Positions 62,360 through 64,000 of a DNA stretch of 64,000 nucleotides are shown piece by piece; positions within the stretch are counted from its first letter, which is position 1; each line of letters opens with the position of its first letter. The translations under genes and the position numbers were made by a program. The stretch comes from Rhodobacterales bacterium (GTDB lineage: Bacteria > Pseudomonadota > Alphaproteobacteria > Rhodobacterales > Rhodobacteraceae). The notes beneath the pieces were generated by a model. That model did not search any database and was not told where the DNA came from. It saw only the letters and a list, made by a program, of their open reading frames with translations. The stretch lies in contig JAPLPE010000034.1 of NCBI GenBank assembly GCA_026400355.1, positions 124,001 to 188,000 on the forward strand. The letters run 5' to 3'.

Positions 62360-63585
62360 CGGCACCCGCCACAAGCGTCGTCATCGTCAGCCGTGGCAGG
62401 CCAGAGGCCCTCGTTCTCTGCGTCACCGCAACCGCCCAACTCCGCTATCCTAACCTCGAGGTCGTGGTTGTTGCCGACCCACCGGGCCTCGCCGCGCTCT
62501 CCGCCGCAGGTTGGTCCAACCGCATCAAGACCATTCCCTTTGACACCCCCAACATCTCCGCCGCCCGCAACCTGGGCCTTACCGCCGCCGGCGAAATCGT
62601 GGCCTTCCTTGACGACGACGCGGTCCCCGAACCCACGTGGCTCACCCACCTGACCGCTCCGTTCGCCGATCCCACTGTCATGGCCGCCACCGGCTTCGTC
62701 CTCGCCCGCAACGGCATCTCCTTCCAATGGCAGGCCCGCGATGCCCGTCCCGACGGCTCCAGCCACCCTTTGACGGTTGACCACCGGACCCCCACCATCC
62801 TCAACCCGTCTGGCGCAAACGCGATCAAGACCGAAGGCACCAACATGGCCTTCCGCCGCACGACCCTCGCGGCACTCGGCGGCTTTGACCCCGTCTTCCG
62901 CTTCTACCTCGACGAAACCGACCTGAACCTGCGCCTCATGGCCCGCACCGCCGTCGTCCCCCTGGCCCAGGTCCACCACGGCTTCTCGCCCAGCGACCGC
63001 CGCCACCCCGACCGCACCCCCCGCGACCTGCACGAAATCGGTGCGAGCCTCGCTGCCTTCCTCCGCAAGCACCACAAGGGCGACCCGCAGCCCGTCTACC
63101 TGCAGGAACGCGCCGACCAGCGCCGCCGCCTCCTCACCCACATGGTTGCAGGCCGCCTCGAACCCCGCGACGTGAACCGGCTTCTGGCCACCTTCGATAC
63201 CGGCTGGCAGGACGGAATGACCCGTCCGCTCACGTCTCTCCCACCGATACCGTCCCCGACACAACCCTTCCTCCCGCTTTCAACCCCCACCGGCCCCCAC
63301 GATCTCCTCTCCGCCCGCCGCCTCCGTACAATCGCCCCCCGGGCAAAGGCCCTGATCAACCAGGGCCACACCGTCACTGCCGTAATTCTCTCCCCCACTG
63401 CCCGCCCGCACCGCGTCCGCTTTCAATCTGAAGGATACTGGCTCCAGACTGGTGGCCTCTTCGGAAAATCCCTCCGCACCGATCCGCCCTTCCGCTTCTG
63501 GCATTTCCGGGATCGCGTTGAACGGGAATTCCGCCGTGTCGCACTAATCCGGACGGATAGTGACTCTGGCCAGAAAAGCCCGTGA
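62356..63585 (+). CDS. Family 2 glycosyltransferase with C-terminal extension
   Basis: A 409-residue protein starting at GTG 62356, overlapping the kdsB stop. The GT-A core covers about residues 8-240, with DDDAVPEP at 86-93 (metal and sugar-nucleotide site) and ETDLNLRL later. The last 150 residues, containing a Pro/Ser-rich stretch and RVRFQSEGYWLQTGG, are unlike a plain GT2. It is likely part of surface-polysaccharide assembly, with no acceptor assigned. Confidence 0.86.
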   Translation: MTAPATSVVIVSRGRPEALVLCVTATAQLRYPNLEVVVVADPPGLAALSAAGWSNRIKTIPFDTPNISAARNLGLTAAGEIVAFLDDDAVPEPTWLTHLTAPFADPTVMAATGFVLARNGISFQWQARDARPDGSSHPLTVDHRTPTILNPSGANAIKTEGTNMAFRRTTLAALGGFDPVFRFYLDETDLNLRLMARTAVVPLAQVHHGFSPSDRRHPDRTPRDLHEIGASLAAFLRKHHKGDPQPVYLQERADQRRRLLTHMVAGRLEPRDVNRLLATFDTGWQDGMTRPLTSLPPIPSPTQPFLPLSTPTGPHDLLSARRLRTIAPRAKALINQGHTVTAVILSPTARPHRVRFQSEGYWLQTGGLFGKSLRTDPPFRFWHFRDRVEREFRRVALIRTDSDSGQKSP

Positions 63586-63712
63586 AATGTGCTCCAGATC
63601 AGGCTATTGTCGCTTCAACTGCCATAGTGCGGGCATAAACACGGTTGAGACTGATGCGCGGTGCTGAAAAAGCTGTTAGCTATCTGCAAAAAGCGTTGAA
63701 GGATATGAGGCA

Positions 63713-64000
63713 ATGAAGACAAGGATCTCCAAGGCAATCTTTCCTGTGGCCGGCATGGGAACCCGCTTCCTCCCCGCGACCAAATCCGTTCCCAAAGAGA
63801 TCATGACCCTCGTGGATCGACCGCTGATCCAATACGCCATCGACGAAGCCCGCGCCGCCGGCATCAAGGAATTCATCTTCGTCACCACCCGTGGCAAATC
63901 CGCGCTCGAAGATTACTTCGATCAGGCCCCCGAACTGGAATCCGCCCTCCGCAAGGCCGGCAAGGATGACCTTCTCGAAATCCTGAAGACCACCAACATG
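63713..64000 (+). CDS. galU: UTP-glucose-1-phosphate uridylyltransferase, N-terminal part
   Basis: The first 96 codons of GalU; the window ends inside the gene. The nucleotide-binding [15 protein letters not shown] lies at residues 10-24, then [23 protein letters not shown]. It makes UDP-glucose for polysaccharides. The preceding 127-bp gap holds no strong promoter seen by eye. Confidence 0.95.
   Translation, partial: MKTRISKAIFPVAGMGTRFLPATKSVPKEIMTLVDRPLIQYAIDEARAAGIKEFIFVTTRGKSALEDYFDQAPELESALRKAGKDDLLEILKTTNM

Noticed and set aside
1-64000. CRISPR array, prophage, transposase or integrase
   Set aside because: No regularly spaced direct repeats and no such genes were found; every larger gene matches a chromosomal family or a plausible envelope protein.

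Overview
The window looks like chromosomal core DNA of an alphaproteobacterium, most likely of the Rhodobacterales. The reasons are the strong G/C bias at third codon positions, the mnmG-rsmG-parA-parB-hemW-rdgB-rph-hrcA-grpE order, the divergent ppiC/argJ/mutT and secA units, the compact ATGA/GTGA gene junctions, and the family-level look of the proteins. No rRNA, tRNA, insertion sequence, prophage, integrase or CRISPR array was seen. Coding density is high, and the largest gap without a gene is about 250 bp (39996-40245).

Layout. 1-3354: the end of mnmG, then rsmG, parA and parB, with a perfect 16-bp parS site inside rsmG (an origin-proximal arrangement). 3386-7611: hemW, rdgB and rph leftward; hrcA and grpE rightward from a clear promoter. 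7675-13566: mutS leftward; maeB and a ribokinase-like kinase rightward. 13604-18226: an exported MsrA, then a fold-type IV aminotransferase, a sulfotransferase-like protein, a phytanoyl-CoA-dioxygenase-like protein and a DUF3137-like membrane protein. 18216-23596: argG, a membrane protein, two NUDIX hydrolases, Hsp33 and a CCA-adding-type nucleotidyltransferase. 23597-30595: a leader mini-ORF with a hairpin, then three tandem full-length half-transporter ABC exporters and a coupled RNA (uracil-C5) methyltransferase. 30684-32481: two L,D-transpeptidases around a CAP-domain lipoprotein. 32548-39995: hemH, a BioC/NDUFAF5-like methyltransferase, comF-grxC-nitrilase-marR, ubiG, proline iminopeptidase and an orphan Tat-exported solute-binding protein.

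39996-45718: the rimP-nusA-ylxR-infB translation/transcription operon. It has a promoter, a leader ending in an intrinsic terminator just before rimP, and a strong terminator after infB. 45736-48441: a 44-codon ORF, mutT, argJ and a parvulin PPIase leftward. 48619-54731: secA followed by two coupled envelope genes, a Pro/Ala-rich exported protein with a degenerate repeat and a PstS-like/OmpA fusion. 54743-58741: radC, dnaJ and dnaK leftward, with a hairpin between dnaK and dnaJ. 58945-64000: alkB, an ABC-2 polysaccharide-type permease, cysQ, kdsB, a family 2 glycosyltransferase and the start of galU, a surface-polysaccharide neighbourhood.

Most genes are housekeeping. The parts least explained by known families are the leader element and triple ABC exporter cassette, the aminotransferase/sulfotransferase-like/PhyH group (whose aminotransferase seems to lack the usual PLP-N1 glutamate), and the secA-linked exported pair.
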